NCBI RefSeq assembly: GCF_001189915.1
Contig: NZ_LFLS01000023.1
Span: 1-64,000, forward strand
Length of the DNA stretch: 64,000 nucleotides
Source: Herbaspirillum autotrophicum
GTDB taxonomy: Bacteria; Pseudomonadota; Gammaproteobacteria; Burkholderiales; Burkholderiaceae_D
Direction: 5' to 3'
A model generated the notes under the pieces. The model was not told the origin of the DNA and ran no database searches. It saw nothing but the letters and a program-made list of their open reading frames with translations. Made by a program: the position numbers and the translations under genes. Within the stretch, counting starts at the first letter, position 1. Each line of letters opens with the position of its first letter. Below are positions 28,836 through 37,993 of the stretch, one piece after another.

Positions 28836-30737
28836 TCAAATTTCTACCTTGGTACCCAATTCCACCACCCGGTTGGCCGGGATGTGGAAAAAGTCCGATG
28901 GCTTGGCGCCATTCTGATACATCCACGCAAACAACTGCTCGCGCCACAAGGACATGCCCAGCAACTTGCTCGGCACCACAGTATCGCGGGCCAGGAAGAA
29001 TGAGGTATCCATCAGATCGAACTGATGGTTGAATTGTTCTCCCATCAAATCCAGCACCTTGCTGACTTCCGGCGCTTCCTTGAAACCGAATGCCGCCCGT
29101 ACCAGGAAAATGTTGCCGCCCAGATCCTTGAGCGTCAGACGCTCCTCATCGGCAACGAACGGCACATCCCAGATACTGATTTTGAGGAAGAACACCCGCT
29201 CATGCAAAATGCGGTTGTGCTTCAGATTGTGCAGCAAGGCCACCGGCACGGTATTGACGTTACCGGTCATGAACACGGCCGTGCCGCCGACGCGATGCGG
29301 CGGATGCGCCAGCAAGCCTTCGACGAACGGCTCCAGCGGAATGCCATCGTCCTTGATCCGGGTGCGCAACAGCATGCGTCCCGAATACCAGGTCATCAGC
29401 AGGAAGAATGCGGCAGCACCGAGCAGCAACGGGAACCAGCCGCCATCCGCAACTTTGAGCAGATTGGCGGTGAAGAACGCGGCGTCGACCAGGAAGAAGG
29501 CACCGATCACCAGCGTCACCAGCACCGGATGCCATTTCCATACCGTGCGCATGACCACCGCCGCCAGAATGGTCGTGATCACCATCGTCGTGGTCACCGC
29601 CACGCCATAAGCAGCCGCCAGATTGTCGGACTTCTTGAACGCCAGCACCACCGCCACCACCAACACCAGCAACATCCAGTTGATCAGCGGAATATAGATT
29701 TGGCCACGCTCATCTTCAGAGGTATGCAAAATGCGCATGCGCGGCACGAAGCCCAGCAGGATCGCTTGGCTGGTCAGGGAGAAAGCGCCGGAAATCACGG
29801 CCTGCGATGCAATCACGGTGGCAAAGGTGGCCAGCACCACCATCGGCACCAGCAACATATCCGGCACCATCAGATAAAACGGATTCTTGATGGCGTCCGG
29901 ATTGATCAGCAGATTGGCGCCCTGGCCAAAATAATTGATCACCAGACAAGGCATCACGGTGTACAGCCAGGCAAAGCGGATCGGGCGGATACCGAAATGG
30001 CCCATATCGGCATACAAGGCTTCGGCACCGGTCAGCACCAGCACGACCGAACCAAGCACAATGAAGGCTTGCAGCGAGTGTTCGATCATGAAATGCACGG
30101 CGTAATACGGATTGATCGCCACCAGCACTTCAGGTGCCTTGATGATGTTGTAGATGCCCAGTGCACCGAGCGAAATGAACCACAGGAACATGATCGGGCC
30201 GAACAGCTTGCCGACCACATTGGTGCCATGACGTTGAATCAGGAACAGGCCGACCAGAATCACCAGCGTCAGCGGGATCACGACATGGGAAGCGCCGGGG
30301 ACGGCAATTTCCAGCCCTTCCACTGCCGACAGCACTGAAATGGCTGGCGTAATCACGACGTCGCCGTAAAACATGCAGGCTCCGAATACGCCCAGCATCA
30401 TCAGCAACTTGGCCCGCGGCGATCCGCTGACCGCGGTGCGCAGCGACAGCGCCATCAGGGCCAGTACGCCGCCTTCGCCATTATTGTCGGCGCGCATCAC
30501 GAACAGCACATACTTGAGCGATACCACGATGGTGATCGCCCAGAACAGCATCGAAATGATGCCCAGCACCGCATCGGGCGAAAAGGCAATCCCGTGTTCC
30601 GGGCTGAAGCATTCTTTGAGCGCATACAACGGGCTCGTGCCGATATCACCAAACACCACTCCCAGCGCGGCCAGGGTAATGATGTGCAAGCGCTGCGAAC
30701 GGAACGAATAATTTGGCCGGACCTGAGATGAACTCAT
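28836..30737 (-). CDS. kup: low-affinity K+ uptake protein Kup
   Basis: A 633-residue KUP/HAK-type K+:H+ symporter with about 12 membrane segments and a C-terminal cytoplasmic domain. Signature residues are [18 protein letters not shown] near residue 28, the loop RADNNGEGG near 82, and [21 protein letters not shown] near 130. It imports potassium, especially at low pH. The start codon at 30737 gives the usual family length. It is convergent with the EamA gene. Confidence 0.95.
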   Translation of the reverse strand: MSSSQVRPNYSFRSQRLHIITLAALGVVFGDIGTSPLYALKECFSPEHGIAFSPDAVLGIISMLFWAITIVVSLKYVLFVMRADNNGEGGVLALMALSLRTAVSGSPRAKLLMMLGVFGACMFYGDVVITPAISVLSAVEGLEIAVPGASHVVIPLTLVILVGLFLIQRHGTNVVGKLFGPIMFLWFISLGALGIYNIIKAPEVLVAINPYYAVHFMIEHSLQAFIVLGSVVLVLTGAEALYADMGHFGIRPIRFAWLYTVMPCLVINYFGQGANLLINPDAIKNPFYLMVPDMLLVPMVVLATFATVIASQAVISGAFSLTSQAILLGFVPRMRILHTSEDERGQIYIPLINWMLLVLVVAVVLAFKKSDNLAAAYGVAVTTTMVITTILAAVVMRTVWKWHPVLVTLVIGAFFLVDAAFFTANLLKVADGGWFPLLLGAAAFFLLMTWYSGRMLLRTRIKDDGIPLEPFVEGLLAHPPHRVGGTAVFMTGNVNTVPVALLHNLKHNRILHERVFFLKISIWDVPFVADEERLTLKDLGGNIFLVRAAFGFKEAPEVSKVLDLMGEQFNHQFDLMDTSFFLARDTVVPSKLLGMSLWREQLFAWMYQNGAKPSDFFHIPANRVVELGTKVEI

Positions 30738-31391
30738 TGTTTTCCCATACTTGTAAACCGCATTTGATCAGGTGCCGTGAAGGCAATTCCGCGTACTTTA
30801 TCGCACTATGCCGTCGTCAGGCTGAAATTGGAAACGGTGCTGAGGTTGCGTTGCACAAAGGTCTCTTTTCGATGCGGCAAACTTGACATTGACGCAAGAA
30901 AGGACCATGGCAATGCCGTTGCAGCAGGGTGAATATTGTCAAACGGAAATGCCCCGACTCCGGAGCCATCTTGCTCGCCACGGCACTGCATGCACCGCAC
31001 GCGGGAGGCGCTTGCACCGGCCTGATGCCTCCATCCTCGCTGGCTCACCATCTTCGGGCCGATGCGGCGCATGGACGGAGCGCGCCTCGCCTCATTGATA
31101 CGCAGTCAACTGGCCCGATAGTTGCTTACTCTGCTGGCAAGAGTAGAAGCGTTCACCTCTCGGGTTGCCGCCGGCGTCTGCCGGTTACCGCAGTCCCGCG
31201 CGGCCGGGAATTGCTCTTGAAGTCGCCGCCTGCTGCTCCGTTCCGGAGGCATGGGCGGACCGGAGGTTTACTTCAAGAGGCTGCCATGTTTCGACCGCAT
31301 CTCCCGCGTGCTCCGGTTTCCCCTGCATCCATGCGACTGATATCAGGCGGCATTTCCCGATCTTTCACTTGCATCAATTCAGGAGTGCACC
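30738..31391. other. long intergenic region between kup and the oxygenase gene
   Basis: About 650 bp without a credible gene. The left part must carry the kup promoter, but I see no strong match. The right part (31127-31279) carries a set of hairpins described separately. Short open frames on both strands here lack ribosome-binding sites and conserved character. Confidence 0.6.
31127..31279 (+). promoter_or_regulatory. structured leader upstream of the 2OG oxygenase gene (unassigned)
   Basis: Three perfect hairpins in a row on the plus strand: TACTCT/AGAGTA (31127-31145), CCGGC-GTCT-GCCGG (31171-31184), and CTCTTGAAGT (31214-31223) paired with ACTTCAAGAG (31270-31279). The last encloses an inner CTCCG-TTC-CGGAG stem. 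No T-run follows, so it is not an intrinsic terminator. It ends 112 bp before the oxygenase ATG. It could be a cis-acting RNA or a small RNA; I could not match it to a known riboswitch consensus. Confidence 0.45.
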
Positions 31392-32393
31392 ATGAACAAT
31401 GCCGTCGCGAGCCCGTACCAACTCAACGAACTGAACAAAGAAACCCGCATGGGATCGATGGGTTCCGAAACCCATGCCCGCGAAATCCGCCGCATCGATT
31501 TGTCCAACTACGACGAGCGCAAGAATCAGATCGCCGATGAACTATGGAGCGCCGCCATCGATGTCGGTTTTTTCCAGATCTGCAACCATGGCATTGATCT
31601 CGGCGAAATCGAGCAAGCGTTTGCCATGGCCGAACGCTTCTTTGCGCTGCCGGCAGCGACCAAGGCCAAATACCCGCTGCGTAAAGCACATAACGCCGGC
31701 TGGGAAAGCAAAGCCCAGGTGCGGCCATCCACCGGCACACCGGATCAAAAAGAGTCGTATCAGATTACCCGGCCATGGATGAACGACTTGTGGCCGGCCG
31801 CTGACGAACTGGCGGATTTTCAGCGCGTGATGCTGGACTTCGAAGCCAAGTGCTGGCAACTGGGCATGCGGCTGCTGTCATGCTTCGCCTACAAGCTCGG
31901 CTTCGACAGTGAGTTCTTCACGCGGGCGCACAACCCGTCGGCGCCGAGTTATCAGAGTACCTTGCGCTTGCTGCATTACTACGCCATCCCCCCCGAGTAC
32001 AAAGACAAGCTCGATTTGTGGCGCGCCGGTGCGCATACCGACTTCGATTGCCTGACGCTGCTGTTTCAGCAAAAGGGACAAGGCGGATTGCAAGTCTGCC
32101 CTGGCAAGGAAATGGAGACGCAGGAATGGACCAGCATCGAACCGGCTGCAGATGTCATCACCTGCAATATCGGCGACATGCTGATGCGCTGGAGCGATGA
32201 TCAGTTGCCGTCGAATTTTCACCGGGTCAAGAATCCGCTGCCGCATGAATATCTGGGACCTCGCTACAGCCTTGCATTTTTTTGTCAGGCCAATCGCGAC
32301 ATCGTGATTGAAGGTCCGGAGAAAAAATATCCGGCCATCACCGCCGAGGATTATTTGTATCAGCGCGTCAACGCCAACTTCAAGGCATATTGA
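31392..32393 (+). CDS. 2OG-Fe(II) oxygenase, isopenicillin-N-synthase family
   Basis: A 333-residue protein with a DIOX_N-type N-terminal part (AAIDVGFFQICNHGI near residue 55) and a 2OG-FeII_Oxy core. Iron ligands are His and Asp in GAHTDFDCLTLL near 215 and His in NFHRVKNP near 276; the 2-oxoglutarate-binding RYS motif is in GPRYSLAFF near 290. Relatives hydroxylate small molecules such as amino acids, and substrate cannot be assigned. A good site (AGGAG) precedes the ATG. An MFS carrier follows 119 bp later, suggesting a joint catabolic or export function. Confidence 0.85.
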   Translation: MNNAVASPYQLNELNKETRMGSMGSETHAREIRRIDLSNYDERKNQIADELWSAAIDVGFFQICNHGIDLGEIEQAFAMAERFFALPAATKAKYPLRKAHNAGWESKAQVRPSTGTPDQKESYQITRPWMNDLWPAADELADFQRVMLDFEAKCWQLGMRLLSCFAYKLGFDSEFFTRAHNPSAPSYQSTLRLLHYYAIPPEYKDKLDLWRAGAHTDFDCLTLLFQQKGQGGLQVCPGKEMETQEWTSIEPAADVITCNIGDMLMRWSDDQLPSNFHRVKNPLPHEYLGPRYSLAFFCQANRDIVIEGPEKKYPAITAEDYLYQRVNANFKAY

Positions 32394-32512
32394 TCGGATG
32401 CCGGGTTGCCACGGCAGGTGGCCCGGCGTGAAAGCGGGGGCGCATCACGCGTCAATCTCCTTTACGCTAAACTAGCGGATCCGCTTATATAAAAGATACA
32501 AGAGACACTCCC

Positions 32513-33724
32513 ATGTTCAAAGCCGACCGCGCTCCCGATTTCAAAACCGTCATGATTGCCAGTGGCCTGGTACTGACACTGGCCATGGGCGTTCGTCACG
32601 GCCTTGGCTTTTGGCTGCAGCCGATGTCGCAGGCACATGGCTGGACCCGCGAAACATTTTCGCTGGCAATTGCGATGCAAAATCTGATGTGGGGCGTATT
32701 CGGTCCTTTCGCCGGCATGGCGGCAGATCGCTTCGGCACTGCGCGCGTCATCATCGGCGGCGCCTTCTTGTATATGGGTGGCTTGCTGTGGATGGCGCTG
32801 GTGGATCAACCCACGCTGTTCGTACTGGGTTCCGGCGTCCTGATCGGCGCCGGTCTGGCCTGTACCGCATTCGGTGCCATCAGCGGCATCGTCGGTCGCA
32901 GCGCACCGGCCGAAAAACGCTCCTGGGCTTTTGGCGTGTCATCGGCGGCTGGTTCATTCGGCCAGTTCGTCATGATGCCGGTAGAACAACAATTGATTTC
33001 CGTCGCCGGCTGGCAGTATGCGTTTTACTGGCTCGCCGCATTGGTGATACTGGTGATGGTGCCGATGGCATTCAAGCTGCGTGAGCCGCCGCTGGTGGTT
33101 GCCACTGGTCCGCAGCAAAGTATCTGGGAAGCCACCAAGGAAGCATTTTCCTACCGGCCGTTTCAGTTTCTGATCGCTGGCTATTTTGTATGCGGCTTCC
33201 AGGTCGTCTTCATTGGCGCTCACTTGCCGTCCTACCTGCAAGATAAAGGCATTGCCAATCCCAATGTCGCGGTGATGGCGCTGGCCCTGATCGGCCTGTT
33301 CAATATCTTCGGATCGTATTACGCCGGCAAGCTCGGCGGCATCTTGCCCAAACGCTATCTGCTGGGCTCCATTTATTTCGGTCGCACGATTGCCATCTCG
33401 CTGTTCTTGCTGGCGCCGCTGTCGTCGTGGTCGGTATATATCTTCGCTGCGGCAATGGGCTTGCTGTGGTTATCTACCGTGCCCCTGACCAACGGCATCG
33501 TTGCCAGCATTTTCGGCCTCAAGTATTTGTCGATGCTGTCCGGTTTTGTGTTCTTGTCACATCAGGTCGGCAGCTTCCTCGGCGTCTGGCTGGGTGGCTA
33601 CCTCTTCACAAAACAGGGCAGTTACGATACGGTGTGGATGATTGCCATCGGCCTCGGTGTGTTTGCCACGCTGATCAATCTGCCGGTCAAGGAAACCGCG
33701 ATCCGGCGTCCGCTGGCCGCCTGA
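32513..33724 (+). CDS. MFS transporter (OFA/monocarboxylate-like)
   Basis: A 403-residue 12-segment carrier. Loop 2-3 carries GMAADRFGTARVIIGG and the early part (GLGFWLQPMSQAHGWTRETF) is typical of the oxalate/formate antiporter-like (OFA) MFS group, whose members often move organic acids. The location after the oxygenase suggests that the two handle the same compound; this is inference. A small membrane-protein gene follows 11 bp downstream. Confidence 0.86.
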   Translation: MFKADRAPDFKTVMIASGLVLTLAMGVRHGLGFWLQPMSQAHGWTRETFSLAIAMQNLMWGVFGPFAGMAADRFGTARVIIGGAFLYMGGLLWMALVDQPTLFVLGSGVLIGAGLACTAFGAISGIVGRSAPAEKRSWAFGVSSAAGSFGQFVMMPVEQQLISVAGWQYAFYWLAALVILVMVPMAFKLREPPLVVATGPQQSIWEATKEAFSYRPFQFLIAGYFVCGFQVVFIGAHLPSYLQDKGIANPNVAVMALALIGLFNIFGSYYAGKLGGILPKRYLLGSIYFGRTIAISLFLLAPLSSWSVYIFAAAMGLLWLSTVPLTNGIVASIFGLKYLSMLSGFVFLSHQVGSFLGVWLGGYLFTKQGSYDTVWMIAIGLGVFATLINLPVKETAIRRPLAA

Positions 33725-33735
33725 GGAGATACGCC

Positions 33736-33891
33736 ATGTTGCACAGCCGGGTACGCAGTCAATTACGCAGCCGATACAAGCAACTGGGCCTGACACTGTT
33801 GATGGCGGTAGTGTTGGGACTGACGTTTGCTGCTTATCTGCGTCCCGATTTCATGCTGGATCTGGCCAACCGTATCGTCATGTGCCTGTGA
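33736..33891 (+). CDS. small single-pass membrane protein
   Basis: A 51-residue frame beginning MLHSRVRSQLRSRYKQLG, a basic N-terminus, followed by one hydrophobic segment (LTLLMAVVLGLTFAAYL) and a short tail ending RIVMCL. The ATG is preceded by TGAGGAGATACGCC, a strong ribosome-binding site overlapping the MFS stop, so it is probably translated from the same transcript. No family recognised. It could be an accessory subunit of the transporter or unrelated. Confidence 0.62.
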   Translation: MLHSRVRSQLRSRYKQLGLTLLMAVVLGLTFAAYLRPDFMLDLANRIVMCL

Positions 33892-33918
33892 TTTGCTGCG
33901 GGCGCGTACAATAAGCCC

Positions 33919-34143
33919 ATGAGTGAAACCCATATTTCCCTGACGGACCTGGAAGACGCGATCAATTACTGGCGCACGCAACGCCCGGCTTCCGGCGAAG
34001 AATGTGCCTTGTCGCCGGAGGTCAATGCGCTGGCCGGAGTCTATGCCATGATGATCATTGACCATGCCCATGCGGTTGCGATCAATGACATCCCGACCGA
34101 ACCCCGACAATTGTTCGAGGCGTGGAAAAAGACCCGTACCTGA
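33919..34143 (+). CDS. DUF3717 protein
   Basis: A 74-residue protein, start MSETHISLTDLEDAINYWR, with a central SGEECALSPEVNALAGVYA segment. It matches DUF3717, a small Burkholderiales family of unknown function. It is 27 bp after the small membrane-protein gene and has its own start without a strong Shine-Dalgarno site. Confidence 0.8.
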   Translation: MSETHISLTDLEDAINYWRTQRPASGEECALSPEVNALAGVYAMMIIDHAHAVAINDIPTEPRQLFEAWKKTRT

Positions 34144-34253
34144 ATATAGCCCTGCCGCAACGCCGACCCTGGTCGGCGTTGGCGTTTCTGATCGCCGAAC
34201 CATCCCGGTTCGATACGGTCTGTCGCACGTAACCTTTTCCACAGGACTGCATC

Positions 34254-35432
34254 ATGCCACGCAAACCCGCTGCCAAAACATCCTCCTCTGCGACTGCCAC
34301 CGCGGTCAAACCTCGCGTTGCGCTGGTGTTGCAAGGCGGCGGTGCGCTCGGCGCCTATCAGGCCGGGGTGTATCAGGCCCTGCATGAACATGGCATGACG
34401 CCGGACTGGGTAGTCGGCACGTCGATCGGCGCCATCAATGCCGCCATCATCGCCGGCAATCCGCGCGAAGTCCGGATCGAACGTCTGCGCGAATTCTGGG
34501 ACAGCGTCTCGCACGCCGATCTGCTCGACATGCAACAGGTGCCGGACAGCACGCGGCAATTGGCCACCTGGCTGACCACCATGGATACCTTTGCCCGCGG
34601 CGTACCGGGCTTCTTTTCACCGCGCCCGTTCAATCCGTTTGCGATGGGCTTGCCGGTGCCGCCGGAAGAGGCCAGCTTCTACAACACGGAAGAACTGCGC
34701 ACCACATTGAACAAGTATGTCGACTTCGACTTTCTCAACAGCAAGGCCGGCATACGGCTGACGGTGAGCGCAGTGAAGGTTACCTGCGGCACGCTGACCA
34801 AGTTCGATACCGCCCTGCAACCGCTCAATGCCGATCACGTCATGGCCAGCGGCGCCTTGCCGCCGGGGTTTGCACCGGTGCGCGTGGATGGCGATCTGTA
34901 CTGGGATGGCGGCCTGTATTCCAACACCCCGCTGGAAGCCGTACTCAACGACGAACCACGACAAGACACCTTATGCATGATGGTCGATCTGTGGCACGCC
35001 GACGGTCCCGAACCGACTACGCTGGAAGCCGTCCAGACCCGGCAAAAGGATGTCACTTTCGCCTCTCGCTCGCAGCGCCATATCGACTCCTATCTGAAAC
35101 AGCACCAGTTGCGTCGCATCGCACGCGAATTCTATGAGCGGCTGCCGGCCGCACAACGCACCGCCGCAGATCGCAAATTGCTGGCCGACCTGGGGGCCGA
35201 AGCCACCATGCATATCGTGCGCCTGCCATATGCCGGACGCGACTGGAACATGGCGTCCAAGGATGTGAATTTTTCGCGTGGCTCCATTGGCTGGCGCTGG
35301 GAACAAGGCTATCAGGATGCGTTGCGCGGTATTGAAGTCAGCAAAGGTTGCCCGTTCCAGACTACGGACGCCGGCGTCGTGGTACATGAACTGCCGGCCA
35401 TGGTGCCGCCGGAGGCCTTGAAACAGAAGTAA
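34254..35432 (+). CDS. patatin-like phospholipase with DUF3734 C-terminus
   Basis: A 392-residue protein. Patatin domain: oxyanion loop GGGALGAYQAGVYQAL near residue 30, nucleophile Ser in GTSIGAINA near 61, and catalytic Asp in DGGLYSNTPLE near 224. The C-terminal third has YEQ- and RDWNMASKDVNFSR-type segments of DUF3734. Family members are acyl hydrolases on phospholipids or polyhydroxyalkanoate-associated; no signal peptide is seen. It lies just upstream of a phasin gene, which is suggestive of a granule link but not proof. Confidence 0.87.
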   Translation: MPRKPAAKTSSSATATAVKPRVALVLQGGGALGAYQAGVYQALHEHGMTPDWVVGTSIGAINAAIIAGNPREVRIERLREFWDSVSHADLLDMQQVPDSTRQLATWLTTMDTFARGVPGFFSPRPFNPFAMGLPVPPEEASFYNTEELRTTLNKYVDFDFLNSKAGIRLTVSAVKVTCGTLTKFDTALQPLNADHVMASGALPPGFAPVRVDGDLYWDGGLYSNTPLEAVLNDEPRQDTLCMMVDLWHADGPEPTTLEAVQTRQKDVTFASRSQRHIDSYLKQHQLRRIAREFYERLPAAQRTAADRKLLADLGAEATMHIVRLPYAGRDWNMASKDVNFSRGSIGWRWEQGYQDALRGIEVSKGCPFQTTDAGVVVHELPAMVPPEALKQK

Positions 35433-35462
35433 TGCTCCCGGGAAATGCCTGTTTGTGGTTTT

Positions 35463-35477
35463 TTGTGCAGCGCACAA
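35463..35477. promoter_or_regulatory. palindromic operator upstream of the phasin promoter
   Basis: Perfect palindrome TTGTGC-AGC-GCACAA ending 7 bp before the -35 box. A near copy lies at 35518-35533. The pair resembles operators of a PHB-responsive repressor such as PhaR, which controls phasin genes; the identity is inferred. Confidence 0.6.
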
Positions 35478-35484
35478 ATAAAAC

Positions 35485-35512
35485 TTGACCTCCCTAAAAA
35501 AGTGCGTAAAAT
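35485..35512 (+). promoter_or_regulatory. sigma-70 promoter of the phasin gene
   Basis: TTGACC (35485-35490), 16-bp spacer, TAAAAT (35507-35512). It lies between the two palindromic operators. The transcript would have a leader of about 75 bases before the ATG at 35596. Confidence 0.72.
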
Positions 35513-35517
35513 ATGAA

Positions 35518-35533
35518 TTGTTGCGGCGCACAA
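35518..35533. promoter_or_regulatory. second palindromic operator at the phasin promoter
   Basis: TTGTTGCGGCGCACAA, a one-base-longer version of the upstream palindrome, placed at the expected transcription start. Binding here would block initiation. Confidence 0.55.
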
Positions 35534-35595
35534 AATTAGTTTCTGGTTCTGGGCCGCTCATTCCCTGCTATTTTTGAATATCCTAGGAGAAGTCC

Positions 35596-36156
35596 ATGTT
35601 TTCGTACCAAGACCAATTTTCTGCTGCCACCAAAACGCATTTCCAGGCGCAACTGGACCTGATCAACACACTGACAACCAAAGCGTTCGAAGGCGTTGAA
35701 AAGATCATCGAACTGAACCTGAGCGCCGCCAAGGCATCGCTGGAAGAATCCACAGCAGCAGCCCAGCAATTCGCTGCTGCCAAAGATCCACAAGAACTGT
35801 TGTCGCTGGCTGCAGCACAAGCCCAACCTACAGCAGAAAAGGCAGCCGCTTATGGCCGTCATCTGGCTGGCATCGTGTCGGCAACGCAAGCTGAACTGAC
35901 CAAGGCTGCTGAAGCCCAGGTCGCTGAAACCAGCCGCAAGGTAACTGCTCTGGTTGAAGAAATCAGCAAGAACGCACCTGCTGGTTCGGAAAACGCAGTC
36001 GCCCTGTTGAAGTCGGCCATCGGCAACGCCAACGCTGGCTACGAGCAACTGACCAAGAGCACCAAGCAAGCTGTTGAAACACTGGAAGCGAATCTGAGCA
36101 ACGCTGCCAAGCAATTCACCCAAGCTGCTGAAAAGACTACCCGCGCCAAGAAGTAA
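35596..36156 (+). CDS. phaP: phasin family protein
   Basis: A 186-residue, almost entirely helical, Ala-rich protein of the phasin_2 family: start FSYQDQFSAATKTHFQAQL, then AFEGVEKIIELNLSAAKASLEES near residue 30. Phasins coat polyhydroxyalkanoate granules and set their size. Codon use is strongly biased to preferred codons, and an AGGAG site precedes the ATG, both consistent with high expression. A strong terminator follows. The presence implies PHA storage, although synthase genes are outside this window. Confidence 0.92.
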   Translation: MFSYQDQFSAATKTHFQAQLDLINTLTTKAFEGVEKIIELNLSAAKASLEESTAAAQQFAAAKDPQELLSLAAAQAQPTAEKAAAYGRHLAGIVSATQAELTKAAEAQVAETSRKVTALVEEISKNAPAGSENAVALLKSAIGNANAGYEQLTKSTKQAVETLEANLSNAAKQFTQAAEKTTRAKK

Positions 36157-36174
36157 TTTTTCGAGCCCGGTGTA

Positions 36175-36207
36175 AAAAACGGACCGTTTATACGGTCCGT
36201 TTTTTTT
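36175..36207 (+). terminator. intrinsic terminator of the phasin gene
   Basis: Stem ACGGACCG/CGGTCCGT with loop TTTATA, preceded by A residues and followed by eight T residues. It lies 19 bp after the stop and could work on both strands. Confidence 0.93.
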
Positions 36208-36360
36208 CGTCCGGATTTTTCCTCAACGCCGCCAGTCAATCGCTACACGGCCCGGGCTTACCCCTCTGCTCCCGCCGTCCGTGCCCCGCTTCATCCGTCA
36301 TTGCCATCCAGGCAGCAGTGTTGTCAGCGCGCCTCTTTCTTATTGTCGTCCCGGAAATTT

Positions 36361-36411
36361 TTCAACTATTTGAACTAAAGTTCTCACATTGCGAGAATTT
36401 GATTTTCAAAT
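36361..36411. promoter_or_regulatory. cluster of inverted repeats before the IclR gene
   Basis: Three perfect inverted repeats in 51 bp: TTCAA-CTAT-TTGAA (36361-36374), TTCTC-ACATTGC-GAGAA (36381-36397) and ATTTGA-TTT-TCAAAT (36397-36411). They end at the first codons of the IclR-family gene. They are likely binding sites of that regulator for autoregulation. Confidence 0.6.
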
Positions 36412-37191
36412 ATGAGAAAAATGATCAATGATCCGGCCATGAACACCGTCATGACCACCGAACCCGCAGTCGCCACCAGCGAACGATCGCTGATGGTGCT
36501 GTCCGTTATTGCCCGCTACGGCAAGCCGATCACCGTACGCAAACTCAAGGAATTGACCGGTTTGCCCCAAAGTACGTTGTATCGGCATTTGTTGCCACTG
36601 CGCAAATGGGGTCTGGTGCAGGAACAGGAAAATTGTTACGCGCCGGGTCCACTCAGCGTGCAACTGGCCTGGGGCTTCGATCACACCTCCTATCTGCTCA
36701 GCAATGCGCAACCTGAAATGGCGCTGCTGGCCGAGCGTTGCGGCGAAAGCGTCGGCCTGATGGTCGCGGTCAACGATCAGGTCACCTGCCTCGATATGGT
36801 CGACAGCGAACAATCATTGCGCTGCTCCTTTTCCAAAGGCCGCTCTCATCCGCTGTTGCGCGGCGCTTCGGCCAAGGCGGTACTGGCGCATCTGGCGCCG
36901 GCAGCAGCCGATAACATCATTGCCCGCCAATTGCAGGGACAAGCCGAAGAGGTTCAACGATTGCATACCGAACTGGCTGCCATCCGCGGTCAGGGATATG
37001 CGGTCAGTGAAGGCGAAGTGGATTGGGGAGTGTGGGGTGTCAGTGCCCCGATATTTTACAAACCCGGCCAGGCCGTCGGCGCCATCACGCTGATGGCGCC
37101 AGCCATTCGTGCCGAAGGCCGGCACCAGGAATTGATTGCTGCCACCGTCAAGGCGGCGGCAGCAATCAGCGAACGCTTAGCGTTGTTTTGA
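36412..37191 (+). CDS. IclR-family transcriptional regulator
   Basis: A 259-residue protein with an N-terminal winged helix-turn-helix (residues 25-80, with KELTGLPQSTLYRHLLPLRKWGLV) and a C-terminal IclR effector-binding domain (KGRSHPLLRGASAKAVLAHL; VSEGEVDWGVWGVSAPIF). It probably controls the ABC importer and hutGD genes that follow in the same direction. Hut genes are usually controlled by HutC, a GntR-type protein, so an IclR regulator here is unusual. In-frame ATGs at codons 4 and 10 are alternative starts. Confidence 0.87.
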   Translation: MRKMINDPAMNTVMTTEPAVATSERSLMVLSVIARYGKPITVRKLKELTGLPQSTLYRHLLPLRKWGLVQEQENCYAPGPLSVQLAWGFDHTSYLLSNAQPEMALLAERCGESVGLMVAVNDQVTCLDMVDSEQSLRCSFSKGRSHPLLRGASAKAVLAHLAPAAADNIIARQLQGQAEEVQRLHTELAAIRGQGYAVSEGEVDWGVWGVSAPIFYKPGQAVGAITLMAPAIRAEGRHQELIAATVKAAAAISERLALF

Positions 37192-37210
37192 ATAAACCAG
37201 AGGAGAGACC

Positions 37211-37960
37211 ATGATTCACCGCCGCCATTTCATCAGCCTGCTTGCCGCCATCGGCCTGGCTTTGCCAGTGCTTGCCAGCGCCCAAACCACGAATGTGATC
37301 CGGGTTGCTACCGATGCCACTTTCCCGCCGTTCGAATTTTTCAAGGATGGCAAGCGTACCGGCTTTGACATCGAGCTGATCGAATTGCTCGGCAAAACCA
37401 TGGGCAAAAAAGTCGAATGGACCGACATCGACTTCAAGGGTTTGATTCCCGGTCTGGTATCGCGTCGCTTTGACGTCGCTTCGTCGGCGATCTATATCAC
37501 CGAAGAACGTCGTCGCGTGGTCAATTTCACCGATCCTTACTACCCAGGCGGTCTGGTGATTCTGACCAAGGCCAGCAACACCACGATCAAGCAACCGTCC
37601 GATCTGGTCGGTAAAAAAGTGTCAGTACAGGTCGGCACCAAATCGGCCAACTATCTTAAAGAGTTCTATCCGCAAGCAGAACGGATCGAAGTAGAAAAGA
37701 ATCAGGAAATGTTCAATCTGGTGGAAATCGGCCGCGCCGATGCCGCCGTCACCGGCAAACCTGCGGCGATTGAATATGCCAAGAATCGTCCCGGCATGAA
37801 GGTGCTCGACAAGCAAGTCAGCATTGAATTGTATGGCTACGCAGTGCGCAAGGATTTGCCACAGCTAACCGAAGAAATGAATGCCGCACTGAAGAAAGTG
37901 AAACTGGATGGCAGCTACGACAAGCTGGTTCAGAAATGGCTGACGCCACCGGCGAAATAA
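37211..37960 (+). CDS. polar amino-acid ABC transporter, substrate-binding protein
   Basis: A 249-residue family 3 periplasmic binding protein with signal peptide (FISLLAAIGLALPVLASAQ). The ligand pocket is visible as ATDATFPPFEFFKDGKRTGFDIEL near residue 34 of the precursor, GLIPGLVSRRFDVASSA near 78 and ITEERRRVVNFTDPYY near 95. Ligand is likely a polar amino acid or derivative; next to hutG and hutD this would be histidine or N-formimino-glutamate, by inference. It starts 19 bp after the iclR stop. Confidence 0.9.
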   Translation: MIHRRHFISLLAAIGLALPVLASAQTTNVIRVATDATFPPFEFFKDGKRTGFDIELIELLGKTMGKKVEWTDIDFKGLIPGLVSRRFDVASSAIYITEERRRVVNFTDPYYPGGLVILTKASNTTIKQPSDLVGKKVSVQVGTKSANYLKEFYPQAERIEVEKNQEMFNLVEIGRADAAVTGKPAAIEYAKNRPGMKVLDKQVSIELYGYAVRKDLPQLTEEMNAALKKVKLDGSYDKLVQKWLTPPAK

Positions 37961-37993
37961 CCTCGTCCGCACAGAATACCCAAGGAGATTTAA

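Noticed and set aside
29025..30338. A 437-codon plus-strand open frame inside kup
   Set aside because: Exactly antisense to the K+ transporter and made largely of His, Gln and Arg.
31214..31279. Rho-independent terminator
   Set aside because: The 10-bp inverted repeat has no T-run behind it and precedes a gene in the same direction, so a leader element is more likely.
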